A DNA stretch of 22,349 bases from a virus: positions 1 to 22,349 of IMG/VR virus record IMGVR_UViG_3300025120_000619; one strand, written 5' to 3'. Below the pieces are notes generated by a model, which worked only from the letters and a program-made list of their open reading frames with translations, ran no database searches and was not told the DNA's origin. Positions 14,310 through 22,349 of this stretch are shown piece after piece (position 1 is the stretch's first letter; the number at the start of each line of letters is the position of its first letter). The position numbers were made by a program, and so were the translations under genes.

Positions 14310-17300
14310 ATGGCAAATATTAGTAATAATTTCCTAAAAGGCAAAATGAATAAAGACCTAGATGCTAGGTTGTTGCAAAATGGAGAATATAGAAACGCGA
14401 TCAATGCTCAAGTAAGTAAATCAGAAGGCGCTAATGTTGGTGCTTTAGAAAATGTATTAGGAAATACGTTGCTTCAAGATTTTAATACTTTAACTGGCGT
14501 TACTGGTTTAAAGTCTATTGGATATCTAACTGACGAAATAAATAACACTGTTTATATTTTTCTTACTAATCATCAAGTTAACAAATACGATCCAGGTGCT
14601 AAAAACTTTATAATATCATATAATTCTCTTCAAGACACTTATGTTATTTTAGTGCAAGGAGCTTTTTTAAATTTTTCACAATTAAATCCTATATACGGAG
14701 TTAATATATTAGAAGAACTATTATTCTGGACAGACAACAGAAATCAACCTAGAAAAATAAATGTTGTTAATGCTGGCGTTAGTGGATACTATACAACAGA
14801 AGATCAAATATCTGTAGCAACATATAACCCTTATGAATCTATAGAGCTTTTTCAAATTATAACACCAGCTATGGTAACTGCTAATTCTTCGCTAGCGCCT
14901 GCTGTAAATGATTATCAAACTACTATGTTTGATGTGACTAGTAAATTTTATCCTAACGGTGGATCAGCTTTTAGCGAATTACCAAATCCATTACAAACAG
15001 CTACAGGCCAAACGGTTCCAATATTAGTAAATGATGTTACAGCTGAAGGAAACATTACTTCTGGTATGAGAGTTTCTTATATAGACAATGATGGTGTGAT
15101 GGTTAATACAAATGTAATTGTTGCCACTGCTCCAACTCTTGCAACTAAATCTTTTACTACTAGCGCTAATATACCTGCGTACTCTTCTACTACTACTATT
15201 GAGTTTGTTTTTGAATCTAACCCTTATTATGAAAACGCTTTTAGTGGAGACTCTGAGTTTTTAAAAGACAAATTTGTAAGATTTAGCTACAGGTTTCAAT
15301 TTGATGATAACGAATATTCTATATTTGCTCCGTTTACACAACCAACTTTTATACCAGAACAAGACGGTTATTTTATGTACAATAAAGACTGGCATGATAT
15401 AACTACTCAAACAACAGACGAACAAGATACTTACAGAAGCACTATAGTTGATTTTATGGAAAATAAGGTTACTAAAATAGGACTTAGAATACCTTTACCT
15501 TCTACAAAAGCAACTTTACAAGCACTACACAAAGTAATTGGTATTGATATTCTTTACAAAGAATCTGATGCTTTAGCTGTTAAAGTTGTAGATACAATAC
15601 CTATAGAAAACATAGTAGCGCAAACAGTAGAACCAAATATATTTACTTATAACTATAATTCTAAAAAACCTTTTAAAACATTACCATCCGACGAAATAAC
15701 AAGAGTTTTTGACAAAGTACCTGTAAAAGCTTTTTCACAAGAGATATCTGCTAATAGAGTTATATACGGTAACTTTCAAACTAAACACACGCCACCTGCT
15801 AGCATAGATTATAGCGTTGGGGTTAATTTAAAAGAAGATAACACAGCTACTGTTACTCCTAGAACAATAAATAGTAAGGTTGGTAAATTAGAATATCCAA
15901 GTAGTACATTAAAACAAAACAGAACATATCAAGTTGGTATAGTGTTGTCTGATAGATATGGAAGACAATCAACAGTTATACTTTCAGACCAAGACGCTTC
16001 ACAGGTAAATAGCTCTGAAGACTTTGGAGGATCAACAACTTATACTGGTTATTTAAATAATTCTATTAATAGATCAGGATTTCCGGGTAATGCTTTAAGA
16101 GTGTTGTTTAATCAACCAATTGGACCGTCTCAACCTAACTTAAACACTGGTTGGCCTGGTATATATAATGGAGATAAAACTAATGCTAATTACAATCCTC
16201 TTGGTTGGTTTTCATATAAAATAGTTGTAAAACAACAAGAGCAAGAATATTATAACGTATATCTTCCTGGAGTTTTAGCTGCTTATCCAAATGATAAAAC
16301 ACTAGAATTAGGTAAAACTTCTCATACAGTTTTAATAAATGATAATATAAATAAAGTTCCTAGAGATTTAACTGAAGTAGGTCCAACGCAAAAACAATTT
16401 AGAAGTAGTGTAAATTTGAATGGTAGAGTACAAAATCTTGATTCAAGTCCAAGTACCTCAGGTTTAACAAATACACAGTTTTTTCCAAAAAAAGCTGGGA
16501 GCATTGTAAGTACCATAGCTAGCGACGATGATTTGTTTAATGGAGAAAATATTTTAAATAATTATATTCCAAGTCAAGCTTTCTACAGTATTGATTCTGA
16601 TCCATTTATTGCTAGAATATCTACAACAAAAGAATTTGGAGTTGTGAATACTAATGCTACTAGAATAACTGCTGCTCAAGCTGCTCCAAATACTACAACA
16701 ATTGATTTAAGTCCTGCTGGTGGCGTAGGAGTAATTCAAGTTGGTGATACAGTAACAGGTGGAACTATTGTGCCTGGTACTATTGTTGTTTCAATTACTA
16801 GCGCTACTGTTATAGTAGTTAACAAAGCACAGACTTTAGTAGCTACAACTGAATTAAACTTTCACAAATCAGTTCCAATAGAACGCTTACAAAATTTAGC
16901 AGTTTTTGAAACAAATCCAGTTTTGTCTGAATTAGATATATATTGGGAAACATCAAGTAGTGGATTATTAACAGACTTAAACACAGCTATAATAGAAAAT
17001 AGTTCTGCAACAGCTAATTTAAATGGTTTTAATGCTACTAATTTTAAAGAATCAATAATACCTGGAGTTTCTGAAACACCAGCGTCTAATGGACCTGTTA
17101 TAGGTACAGGTACTTTTAATTTAATAAATCAAGCTGGCGCAGCTATTGTGTATGGAACAGGAACTAATCAAGGAGTTTTAAGTTTAATAAGTGTTTTTGA
17201 TACGCAAAGCACGCCTCAAGACAGATCATCAGAGTTTGTTTTTAATGATAATACATCTGGAAACTATACTATTAGCGTCAAAGGTAGTGTGGCTAATCCT

Positions 17301-18044
17301 TATTATTATTATGGATTTCCAATAGAAGCAAGATCTTTTAGATTTTTATTTCAAAGTGTTGTAAATGGTATTACTCAAACTTTTTATGAAGACGTTACGT
17401 TACAAAACTTAGCTCCAGTTATAACAGGTTGCCCAAGTGGTAATGTTACTTTGACTGGTGGTAATGGTAGTCCTTTTTCAGTTGCAGCTACGTTGTATGC
17501 TGTAAACGGAAGCGCTTACCCATCGAATAAAGCTACAGATTTAACATGGACTTTAACAGAGCCTTCAGGTAATAATTATTTTGATATAACTATTTCTACA
17601 CAAAACAATTATCCAACCACTGGTAACAATGCTTTAAAAGCTATTATAACAGCAAGAACTATTGGTGGTGATCCTCCAAATGGAACTTATCAATTAAGAG
17701 CTAGCGTTGCAGACGCTGGTAATTCTACAGCAGCTTGTATATTTAATGTTATAATCGCTGTACCTGTATGCCAATTTTTATCATCAACATTAGCTAATCC
17801 TTTACCGGATTATGATTTTAACGCTAGCGGAAGCATTCAAATGGTTACTATTGCTTATCAAGATTGTAATGGTATTAATCAAACAGATACAGTAGAAGCA
17901 GACGGTACTCAGTATTGTCAACAAGCGTTAGGATCATCAATGACGTGGACGTTAGTTAATCCACCAGGAAGTATACCGCCTGCAGATAGAACTGGAGTGT
18001 TTAATGCAGTTGTAGCTAGTTGCGGAAGTGGACCAACGCCATAG
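14310..18044 (+). CDS. Tail muzzle / stabilisation-type protein, N-terminal part
   Basis: This 1244-aa protein is the largest product here. It begins NNFLKGKMNKDLDARLLQNG, then EYRNAINAQVSKSEGANVGA, a signature of the podovirus tail closure protein family (crAss-like muzzle; functionally like P22 gp10 or T7 gp12). Beta-propeller-like strands follow (VYIFLTNHQVNKYD, EELLFWTDNRNQPRKINVV). Extra beta modules seem to be inserted at about 240-302 and 785-852 (TIDLSPAGGVGVIQVGDTVT...). Residues 1037-1244 form a Cys-containing Ig-like tail (six Cys at 1041, 1143, 1154, 1186, 1203 and 1238) that ends in CGSGPTP. The propeller motifs expected after this point (YSGIFNSRTG) are instead in the next gene, so it appears to be half of a split protein. 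One antisense frame inside is a shadow. Confidence 0.75.
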   Translation: MANISNNFLKGKMNKDLDARLLQNGEYRNAINAQVSKSEGANVGALENVLGNTLLQDFNTLTGVTGLKSIGYLTDEINNTVYIFLTNHQVNKYDPGAKNFIISYNSLQDTYVILVQGAFLNFSQLNPIYGVNILEELLFWTDNRNQPRKINVVNAGVSGYYTTEDQISVATYNPYESIELFQIITPAMVTANSSLAPAVNDYQTTMFDVTSKFYPNGGSAFSELPNPLQTATGQTVPILVNDVTAEGNITSGMRVSYIDNDGVMVNTNVIVATAPTLATKSFTTSANIPAYSSTTTIEFVFESNPYYENAFSGDSEFLKDKFVRFSYRFQFDDNEYSIFAPFTQPTFIPEQDGYFMYNKDWHDITTQTTDEQDTYRSTIVDFMENKVTKIGLRIPLPSTKATLQALHKVIGIDILYKESDALAVKVVDTIPIENIVAQTVEPNIFTYNYNSKKPFKTLPSDEITRVFDKVPVKAFSQEISANRVIYGNFQTKHTPPASIDYSVGVNLKEDNTATVTPRTINSKVGKLEYPSSTLKQNRTYQVGIVLSDRYGRQSTVILSDQDASQVNSSEDFGGSTTYTGYLNNSINRSGFPGNALRVLFNQPIGPSQPNLNTGWPGIYNGDKTNANYNPLGWFSYKIVVKQQEQEYYNVYLPGVLAAYPNDKTLELGKTSHTVLINDNINKVPRDLTEVGPTQKQFRSSVNLNGRVQNLDSSPSTSGLTNTQFFPKKAGSIVSTIASDDDLFNGENILNNYIPSQAFYSIDSDPFIARISTTKEFGVVNTNATRITAAQAAPNTTTIDLSPAGGVGVIQVGDTVTGGTIVPGTIVVSITSATVIVVNKAQTLVATTELNFHKSVPIERLQNLAVFETNPVLSELDIYWETSSSGLLTDLNTAIIENSSATANLNGFNATNFKESIIPGVSETPASNGPVIGTGTFNLINQAGAAIVYGTGTNQGVLSLISVFDTQSTPQDRSSEFVFNDNTSGNYTISVKGSVANPYYYYGFPIEARSFRFLFQSVVNGITQTFYEDVTLQNLAPVITGCPSGNVTLTGGNGSPFSVAATLYAVNGSAYPSNKATDLTWTLTEPSGNNYFDITISTQNNYPTTGNNALKAIITARTIGGDPPNGTYQLRASVADAGNSTAACIFNVIIAVPVCQFLSSTLANPLPDYDFNASGSIQMVTIAYQDCNGINQTDTVEADGTQYCQQALGSSMTWTLVNPPGSIPPADRTGVFNAVVASCGSGPTP

Positions 18045-18082
18045 TTAAAAACAAAAAAAACAAGTAATAATATTAATATAAC

Positions 18083-19624
18083 ATGGGAGTAGTAGTAGAA
18101 GTTAAATACTTTAACAGTTTTTTATTAAGAAAAACTATGACAAACAGCCAACCATCACCTGGTCCAAATATGGCACCGGTATGGAATGGTTCTTTTGGTA
18201 TACCTAAAACTATTGGTGGTTTTAACGTTTATTCTACAACTATTGCTTCACCTGAAAATGTTAACAACTGGATAATAGAAGAAGCAAGGATAAGAGGTGG
18301 TTATAATAATACATCTGTAGATTTTGGAGTAAAAGCTTATCTTGTAGAAAACGAACCAAATTCTTCAGTAAGAAGTAACACACTTATATATTCAGGTATA
18401 TTTAATTCTAGAACAGGTGTTAATGATACTAATGTTTTTCCAGTTGGTCAAGACATCACAAAAAGTGCTGATCCTGCAAATGGATCAATACAAAAACTTT
18501 ACGCTGAAGACAGTAATCTAGTTATATTTCAAGAAAACAAAATAAGCAGAGCATTAGTTAATAAAAGTGCTATTTATTCTGCTGAAGGAAACGCAACAGT
18601 AACTTCTTCTAATTTAACTATAGGTGTTATACAGCCTTTTCCTGGTCAATACGGTATAAGCAGAAACCCTGAAAGTTTTGCTGTTTATGGTTACGATAAA
18701 TATTTTGCAGATGAAAACAATAATGTTATGTTAAAGTTATCAGGTGGATCTGTAAGAGAAATATCAGGAGAAGGTATGACTGATTTTTTCAGAGATACTT
18801 TAAATTCTATAAATCAACCACAGTCTGCTGGTTTTGTTCAAGGTGGTTGGGACATACATAATAAACAATACGTTGTTTCTTTATATAGAAATCCAATACA
18901 ATTTCCTACAGCATCATTTTCAACATTAGCTTATGGTCAATCAATAGGTGGTGGAGAAGGTTGGTCAACTTTTTATAGTTTTAAACCTGATCAAATGCTT
19001 AGCTTAAGAGATAAGTTATACACACTTAAAAACGGACAATTATGGCAGCATTATTCTACAGTATCTACTGCACTGCGTGGTAATTTTTATGGAGTATCTA
19101 CACCTAGTTCAATAACTTTTGTTTTTAATCCTCAACCTAATTATTCTAAAACCTTTAAGACAATATCTTACGAAGGAAGTAGCGGTTGGCAAGTTAATAG
19201 CATTATAAGTGATTCTACAGGTGAAGATCTTTTAAGTGGAGTTCAATATCAAGAAACGCAAGACGAAACAGTAAACTCATCATATGATTCATCAGAACCT
19301 ACTATTGTATCTCCTGCTACATTACCACCTTCAATTTACAGTTATCAACAAGGTCAATATGATGCATTGGGTAACGAATATCCTCAAGCTTTAACTCCAC
19401 CAATATTGCGAGCAGGTTTTGATAGAAAAGAAAATAAATACGTTGCAAATCTAATAAATAATAGTGTAGTATCTACAGGTGAAATTGTTTTCGGTGGTGC
19501 AATGAGTGGCATAAAAGGTTATTATTCTACAGTTACTATATCTACTGACAATACAACAAACGTAGGTGGTGAAAAAGAATTATTTAACGTTGGTTCAACA
19601 TATGTAATGAACAGCGGATATTAA
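18083..19624 (+). CDS. Tail muzzle-like protein, C-terminal propeller part
   Basis: The 513-aa protein starts 38 nt after the 1244-aa gene, in another frame. Its N-terminus (VKYFNSFLLRK) is followed by NNWIIEEARIRGGYNNTSVD, NTLIYSGIFNSRTGVNDTNV, DPANGSIQKLYAEDSNLVIF and SAIYSAEGNATVTSSNLTIG. GISRNPESFAVYGYDKYFAD and GMTDFFRDTLNS come next. These repeated strand patterns are those of the beta-propeller in phage stabilisation/muzzle proteins, where I recall them within one long chain with the preceding part. It would assemble with that part to plug the tail and open on infection. The C-terminal ~120 residues are less conserved-looking and Ser/Asn-rich. ATG 18083 is preferred over the internal ATG at 18137 because YFNSFLLRK looks conserved. 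Confidence 0.72.
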   Translation: MGVVVEVKYFNSFLLRKTMTNSQPSPGPNMAPVWNGSFGIPKTIGGFNVYSTTIASPENVNNWIIEEARIRGGYNNTSVDFGVKAYLVENEPNSSVRSNTLIYSGIFNSRTGVNDTNVFPVGQDITKSADPANGSIQKLYAEDSNLVIFQENKISRALVNKSAIYSAEGNATVTSSNLTIGVIQPFPGQYGISRNPESFAVYGYDKYFADENNNVMLKLSGGSVREISGEGMTDFFRDTLNSINQPQSAGFVQGGWDIHNKQYVVSLYRNPIQFPTASFSTLAYGQSIGGGEGWSTFYSFKPDQMLSLRDKLYTLKNGQLWQHYSTVSTALRGNFYGVSTPSSITFVFNPQPNYSKTFKTISYEGSSGWQVNSIISDSTGEDLLSGVQYQETQDETVNSSYDSSEPTIVSPATLPPSIYSYQQGQYDALGNEYPQALTPPILRAGFDRKENKYVANLINNSVVSTGEIVFGGAMSGIKGYYSTVTISTDNTTNVGGEKELFNVGSTYVMNSGY

Positions 19625-19639
19625 ATTAAATTAAATGAA
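19622..19639 (+). repeat. Identical stop-to-start junction, copy 1
   Basis: TAAATTAAATTAAATGAA spans the stop codon of the muzzle-like gene (TAA 19622-19624) and the ATG (19635) of the cupin gene. The same 18 bases recur at 21853-21870, again from stop codon to two bases past the start codon, with the same 10-nt gap. It likely reflects a reused translation-initiation module built of AAATT pentamers. Confidence 0.7.
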
Positions 19640-20084
19640 ATTAAAAAACATTGAAAGCATCGAAGCTTTAAAAGATGTTATGTTTAAAGGTGATGAAAAA
19701 AATGGATTTTATGGAGATGGAAAAAGCATAGCAACAATACCAGAAATACCAATAAAACATAGTTTTGCAGATCAATTATATGTAAGACAAATGAATTTAA
19801 AAAAAGATCAAGTGATAGTAGGTGCTGTTCATAATCATTTACATGTTTGGTTTTTACTAACAGGTAAAGTTATTATAAATAATAATGGTGAAAAAATAGA
19901 ACACATAGCGCCATGCTACACAGTGTCTAAACCAGGGTCACAAAGAATTATATTAGCTCTTGAAGATTCTATATTTGTAAACGTTCACAAGAACCCTACA
20001 AATATTAAAAACATACCTGAATTAGAAAAAGAAATAGTCTCAATGACAATAGAAGAATATAACATTAAATATAAAAATATATGA
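19635..20084 (+). CDS. Cupin-fold protein in the tail operon
   Basis: The 149-aa protein has a single cupin barrel. Strand YVRQMNLKKDQVIVGAVHNH leads into HxH at H66/H68 (H70 also possible), then VWFLLTGKVIINNNGEKI with the conserved Gly, PCYTVSKPGSQRII with the PGS turn, and SIFVNVHKNP with H118. The canonical second-motif His after PxG is replaced by Arg, and the first-motif Glu is missing. A full three-His-one-Glu metal site is therefore doubtful; H66, H68 and H118 could still hold a metal. No partner enzyme genes are near, and it overlaps the next virion gene by 4 nt, so a structural or sugar-binding role is as likely as catalysis. It starts behind a TTAAATTAAATTAA leader right after the muzzle stop. 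Confidence 0.78.
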   Translation: MKLKNIESIEALKDVMFKGDEKNGFYGDGKSIATIPEIPIKHSFADQLYVRQMNLKKDQVIVGAVHNHLHVWFLLTGKVIINNNGEKIEHIAPCYTVSKPGSQRIILALEDSIFVNVHKNPTNIKNIPELEKEIVSMTIEEYNIKYKNI

Positions 20085-20755
20085 GTTTTGTAATCGCTGG
20101 AGCCGTAAGCGCCGGAACAAGCATAATCGGTGGTATCATAGGAGGTGGTAAAGCTAGAAGAGCAAAAAGAAGAGCCGCTAAGAAGCTAAAAAAAATGAAC
20201 GCTAAAATGTCTCAATTAGAAGCTAACAGACAAGATATAATAAACCCTTATGAAGATTCTACTAACTTAAGTTCTATGATGAGTAATCCTATGGCTAATT
20301 TATCTGTAGCTACTCAAGCTGCGGAAATGCAAATAGAACAATCAGACATAAGTTTAGCTAATACATTAGATACTATCAGAGCTACAGGCGGTGGAGCTGG
20401 TGGTGCAACTGCTTTAGCTCAAGCTGCGTTAGCTAGTAAAAAAGGAGTTGCTGCTGACATTGAAGCACAAGAAAAATCTAACGAAGATAAAAGAGCGGCA
20501 GGTGAACAAAGACTACAAGATGCTAAAATAAGTGAAGAACAAAGAATGCAAAATTTAGACGCTGCCGGAAAACAATTTGTGTATGGTCAAACAGAACAAA
20601 GAGAAATGGGTCAGTTAAATAGATTACAAGCTCAAATAGATAATCAGCAAGGTATAAAAGCTCAAGCGTCAAGAGATCAAACCTCTGCATTAACTGGTAT
20701 GATTAGCGGAGTAGCTTCAGCTGCGGGTAGTTACATGACTGCAAAAGGTAAATAA
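20081..20755 (+). CDS. Small internal virion (ejection-type) protein
   Basis: The 224-aa protein opens with a Gly/Ala/Ile-rich hydrophobic segment (FVIAGAVSAGTSIIGGIIGGG) directly followed by a strongly basic helix (KARRAKRRAAKKLKKM). Then come Gln/Met/Ala-rich helices and a Gly-rich hinge (TGGGAGGATALAQAALASKK). A second small-residue hydrophobic end (LTGMISGVASAAGSYM) closes it. This pattern fits proteins that are packed in the head and ejected to form a channel in the cell envelope (as T7 gp14 or P22 gp7 do), but the family is inferred, not recognised by motif. ATG overlaps the cupin stop by 4 nt (ATGA), so they are coupled. The next gene starts 8 nt downstream. Confidence 0.6.
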   Translation: MSFVIAGAVSAGTSIIGGIIGGGKARRAKRRAAKKLKKMNAKMSQLEANRQDIINPYEDSTNLSSMMSNPMANLSVATQAAEMQIEQSDISLANTLDTIRATGGGAGGATALAQAALASKKGVAADIEAQEKSNEDKRAAGEQRLQDAKISEEQRMQNLDAAGKQFVYGQTEQREMGQLNRLQAQIDNQQGIKAQASRDQTSALTGMISGVASAAGSYMTAKGK

Positions 20756-20763
20756 TATTCAAC

Positions 20764-21855
20764 ATGGAAAATAGAAACATTACAACAAACACTTTAATAA
20801 AGCAAATGATACAAAGCGATGCTATAGCTTATAACATGGACTATGTATCTAAACCTGTTGACACTGACTTTGGAGTTTTAAACAGAGCTTACCAAGAAAC
20901 TGGTCGTGAGTATGCTGCAATAAAAGTAGCTATACAACAAGGTAATTGTGCAGATCAATATTGTACTGTTGAAAACGCTAGAATGGTTCAACTAGAGGCT
21001 GCGCCTAAATTGTCTTTAGAATTTTTAGCTAATGTTACTGGTGAACTAGCAATAGTTGAAACACCTTATTACGACGTTAATAATGATTTTTCTTTTATGA
21101 TAGCTAATTGTATATTAACTAAAAAACCTGGGTTTTCTAAAACAGATGGTTACGATATATTATTAGAATTAGTACCAAATGGAACACAACAATTAACTTT
21201 TATAGGACCTGGTTTTGATACTCCTTTATCTATAAATAGCGCAGCTCTTCAAACATTATTAGAAGCAGACACTTCTTTAGTAACTGAAACACCAGATATA
21301 AATACTAGTATGATGGAGCTTTTAGTAGAGTCTCAATTATTTAGACCTGACATGATAGGTGAAGATAAAAAATTATCATCTGCAGCAAAAATATCAGAAG
21401 AATTTATATTAAAATTTAACGGTGAACCTGATTATGAAATCATAGATATAGGTAATGGTAAGGGTAGAAATATACTTAGATATGACTTAGACAAAATTGA
21501 AAGAAAAATAACTCCTTTTATCAATGCTGAAGTTTCTGGTATACTAAGCGCTGAACAAGAAGCTATAGCAGCTTGGAACGTGTTTTTATCTAAACTAACT
21601 AGTGAAGAAGAAGATGATCAAATGGTTCAAAACGCTAACGCTGGAAATTCATCTTGGTCTTATGAAGATGATCTGCCTTTAATGCAAGACAAAAAAGTTT
21701 TATTCTTAAAAAATTATAAACAATATTTTTATAAAAATTATTTAGAGCAATTTATAACAAATAAACTACCAAGCGTAGAAGCAGACGCTGCGGTATTTGA
21801 TTTAGCAGAAGCTAGAACAGCTAAAGCTCAACAGTTCATGCAAGATAACCAATAA
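20764..21855 (+). CDS. Virion-associated protein of unknown function
   Basis: The 363-aa protein is acidic and mixed helical. Its N-terminal part (TLIKQMIQSDAIAYNMDYVS) and a Cys pair (C63 and C68 in GNCADQYCTVENARM) precede a beta-rich segment (about 90-170, with ELAIVETPYYDVNND, FSFMIANCILTKKPGF). The C-terminal half is helical, with AWNVFLSKLTSEEEDDQM and FLKNYKQYFYKNYLEQFITN. No signal peptide, transmembrane segment or enzyme motif is seen. Between two ejection-type genes and in the same tight operon, it is most likely a tail or internal virion protein. I do not recognise the family. An antisense frame over its end and the next gene is a shadow. Confidence 0.6.
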   Translation: MENRNITTNTLIKQMIQSDAIAYNMDYVSKPVDTDFGVLNRAYQETGREYAAIKVAIQQGNCADQYCTVENARMVQLEAAPKLSLEFLANVTGELAIVETPYYDVNNDFSFMIANCILTKKPGFSKTDGYDILLELVPNGTQQLTFIGPGFDTPLSINSAALQTLLEADTSLVTETPDINTSMMELLVESQLFRPDMIGEDKKLSSAAKISEEFILKFNGEPDYEIIDIGNGKGRNILRYDLDKIERKITPFINAEVSGILSAEQEAIAAWNVFLSKLTSEEEDDQMVQNANAGNSSWSYEDDLPLMQDKKVLFLKNYKQYFYKNYLEQFITNKLPSVEADAAVFDLAEARTAKAQQFMQDNQ

Positions 21856-21870
21856 ATTAAATTAAATGAA
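21853..21870 (+). repeat. Identical stop-to-start junction, copy 2
   Basis: These 18 bases (TAAATTAAATTAAATGAA) are identical to 19622-19639 and again join a TAA stop to an ATG with 10 nt between. The pentamer array at 2691-2705, before the ATG at 2707, is a longer relative. Confidence 0.7.
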
Positions 21871-22349
21871 TAAGTTAGAATACATAGAAAGCTTAATAGC
21901 TGAAGGAGCAAATAGCACCGAGGTGTTTGAAAAAGCAAGACAATACGATATAGATAATCCAGTAAAGACATACGACACCCAGAACCAGGATGCAACTGCG
22001 GTGTCAACGAACGCCAACGCATCCAATACGGGATCACAATCGGGAGATGGTTCATCGGGATCTCAACCTACAATTAATCCAGGTCAAGTTTTATCAAGAG
22101 ATGATGGTTTTGAATATAAATATGAAATAGACCCAAATGATCCAAACCAAGGTATTTATTATTCTAGGCAAGCAGGATCAGAAGATGAGTGGGCAAACGC
22201 AAACGAAGACACTAGCGAACGTGGAAACGTTGCTAAAATGTCAATAGCTAATTTATTTGGTCATTCTTCTTTTGGCGAAAAAGAACAAAAACAATATTTT
22301 GATAATTTAGAAAAATTAGAAGAACTTAAAAAAGCAAAGAAAGAAGCTA
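21866..22349 (+). CDS. Start of a probable large internal virion protein (3' end outside window)
   Basis: A frame opens at ATG 21866 and runs 161 codons to the right edge without a stop. It begins MNKLEYIESLIAEGANSTEV with a short helix. A low-complexity Ser/Gly/Asn/Thr/Gln linker follows (about residues 33-72). Then comes FEYKYEIDPNDPNQGIYYSR and QAGSEDEWANANEDTSERGN. A YYYR-like segment after a disordered linker is, from memory, how very long internal/ejection proteins of marine phages start, which fits its place at the end of the tail block. The linker DNA at 21971-22070 is unusually GC-rich (53 of 100 by my count, against 32 of 100 just after it). The total length cannot be known from here. 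Confidence 0.65.
   Translation, partial: MNKLEYIESLIAEGANSTEVFEKARQYDIDNPVKTYDTQNQDATAVSTNANASNTGSQSGDGSSGSQPTINPGQVLSRDDGFEYKYEIDPNDPNQGIYYSRQAGSEDEWANANEDTSERGNVAKMSIANLFGHSSFGEKEQKQYFDNLEKLEELKKAKKEA

Noticed and set aside
18042-18095. Stop-codon read-through or frameshift joining the two muzzle parts
   Set aside because: After the TAG the frame meets tandem TAG codons within 16 codons, and the A-run lies after the stop, so no simple recoding gives a fused product.
21828-22055. 75-codon frame on the - strand near the right edge
   Set aside because: Antisense to the start of the last gene and to its GC-rich linker; Leu/Cys-rich product with no leader.

Overview
The window is a contiguous late (structural) block of a tailed double-stranded DNA phage. 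All genes lie on the + strand, are packed tightly, and often overlap by 1-56 nt. The DNA is strongly AT-rich. Almost no start codon is preceded by a Shine-Dalgarno sequence. Starts instead sit behind A-rich or AAATT-repeat leaders, the usual look of Bacteroidota genes, so a Bacteroidota (probably flavobacterial) host is the best inference. No sheath, tube or tape-measure gene is visible. A large terminase, a ~800-aa portal, a ~500-aa capsid protein, ring-like connectors, a very large muzzle/stabilisation-type protein and ejection-type proteins point to a short-tailed (podovirus-like) virion. The layout resembles crAss-like phages and uncultured marine relatives. That placement rests on remembered family patterns, not on a search.

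Left part (1-4012): small virion-associated and lysis genes. They are the tail end of a basic protein, a protein with one EF-hand-like loop, a small beta-rich protein preceded by a (CTAACA)5 tandem repeat, a 50-aa Cys-containing microprotein, an HExxH zinc-peptidase-like protein, a GTA-type holin, a decoration/fibre-like protein, a coiled-coil protein, a 75-aa unknown, a protein that looks like two GroES (Cpn10) domains in tandem, and a likely small terminase.

Middle (4012-12243): the packaging and head module. Large terminase is followed by portal, scaffold-like protein, major capsid protein, a hairpin terminator, and an unrecognised head-associated protein ending in a second terminator. Terminase and portal are immediately adjacent. 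An almost identical 22-nt AT-rich leader precedes both the scaffold gene and the gene after the capsid gene.

Right part (12307-22349): the neck/tail and injection module. It holds two ring/adaptor-type proteins, a 1244-aa muzzle N-terminal part, a separate 513-aa muzzle-like C-terminal part, a cupin protein, a small ejection-type protein, an unrecognised 363-aa protein, and the start of a further protein that runs off the right edge and probably begins a large internal virion protein.

Together these genes would build a capsid around the portal, fill it using the terminase, attach rings and muzzle, load injection proteins, and lyse the cell. The best leads for something new are the tandem co-chaperonin, the split muzzle, the Walker A motif lacking its usual lysine, and the duplicated leader elements. 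I saw no CRISPR array, tRNA, insertion sequence or defence system.
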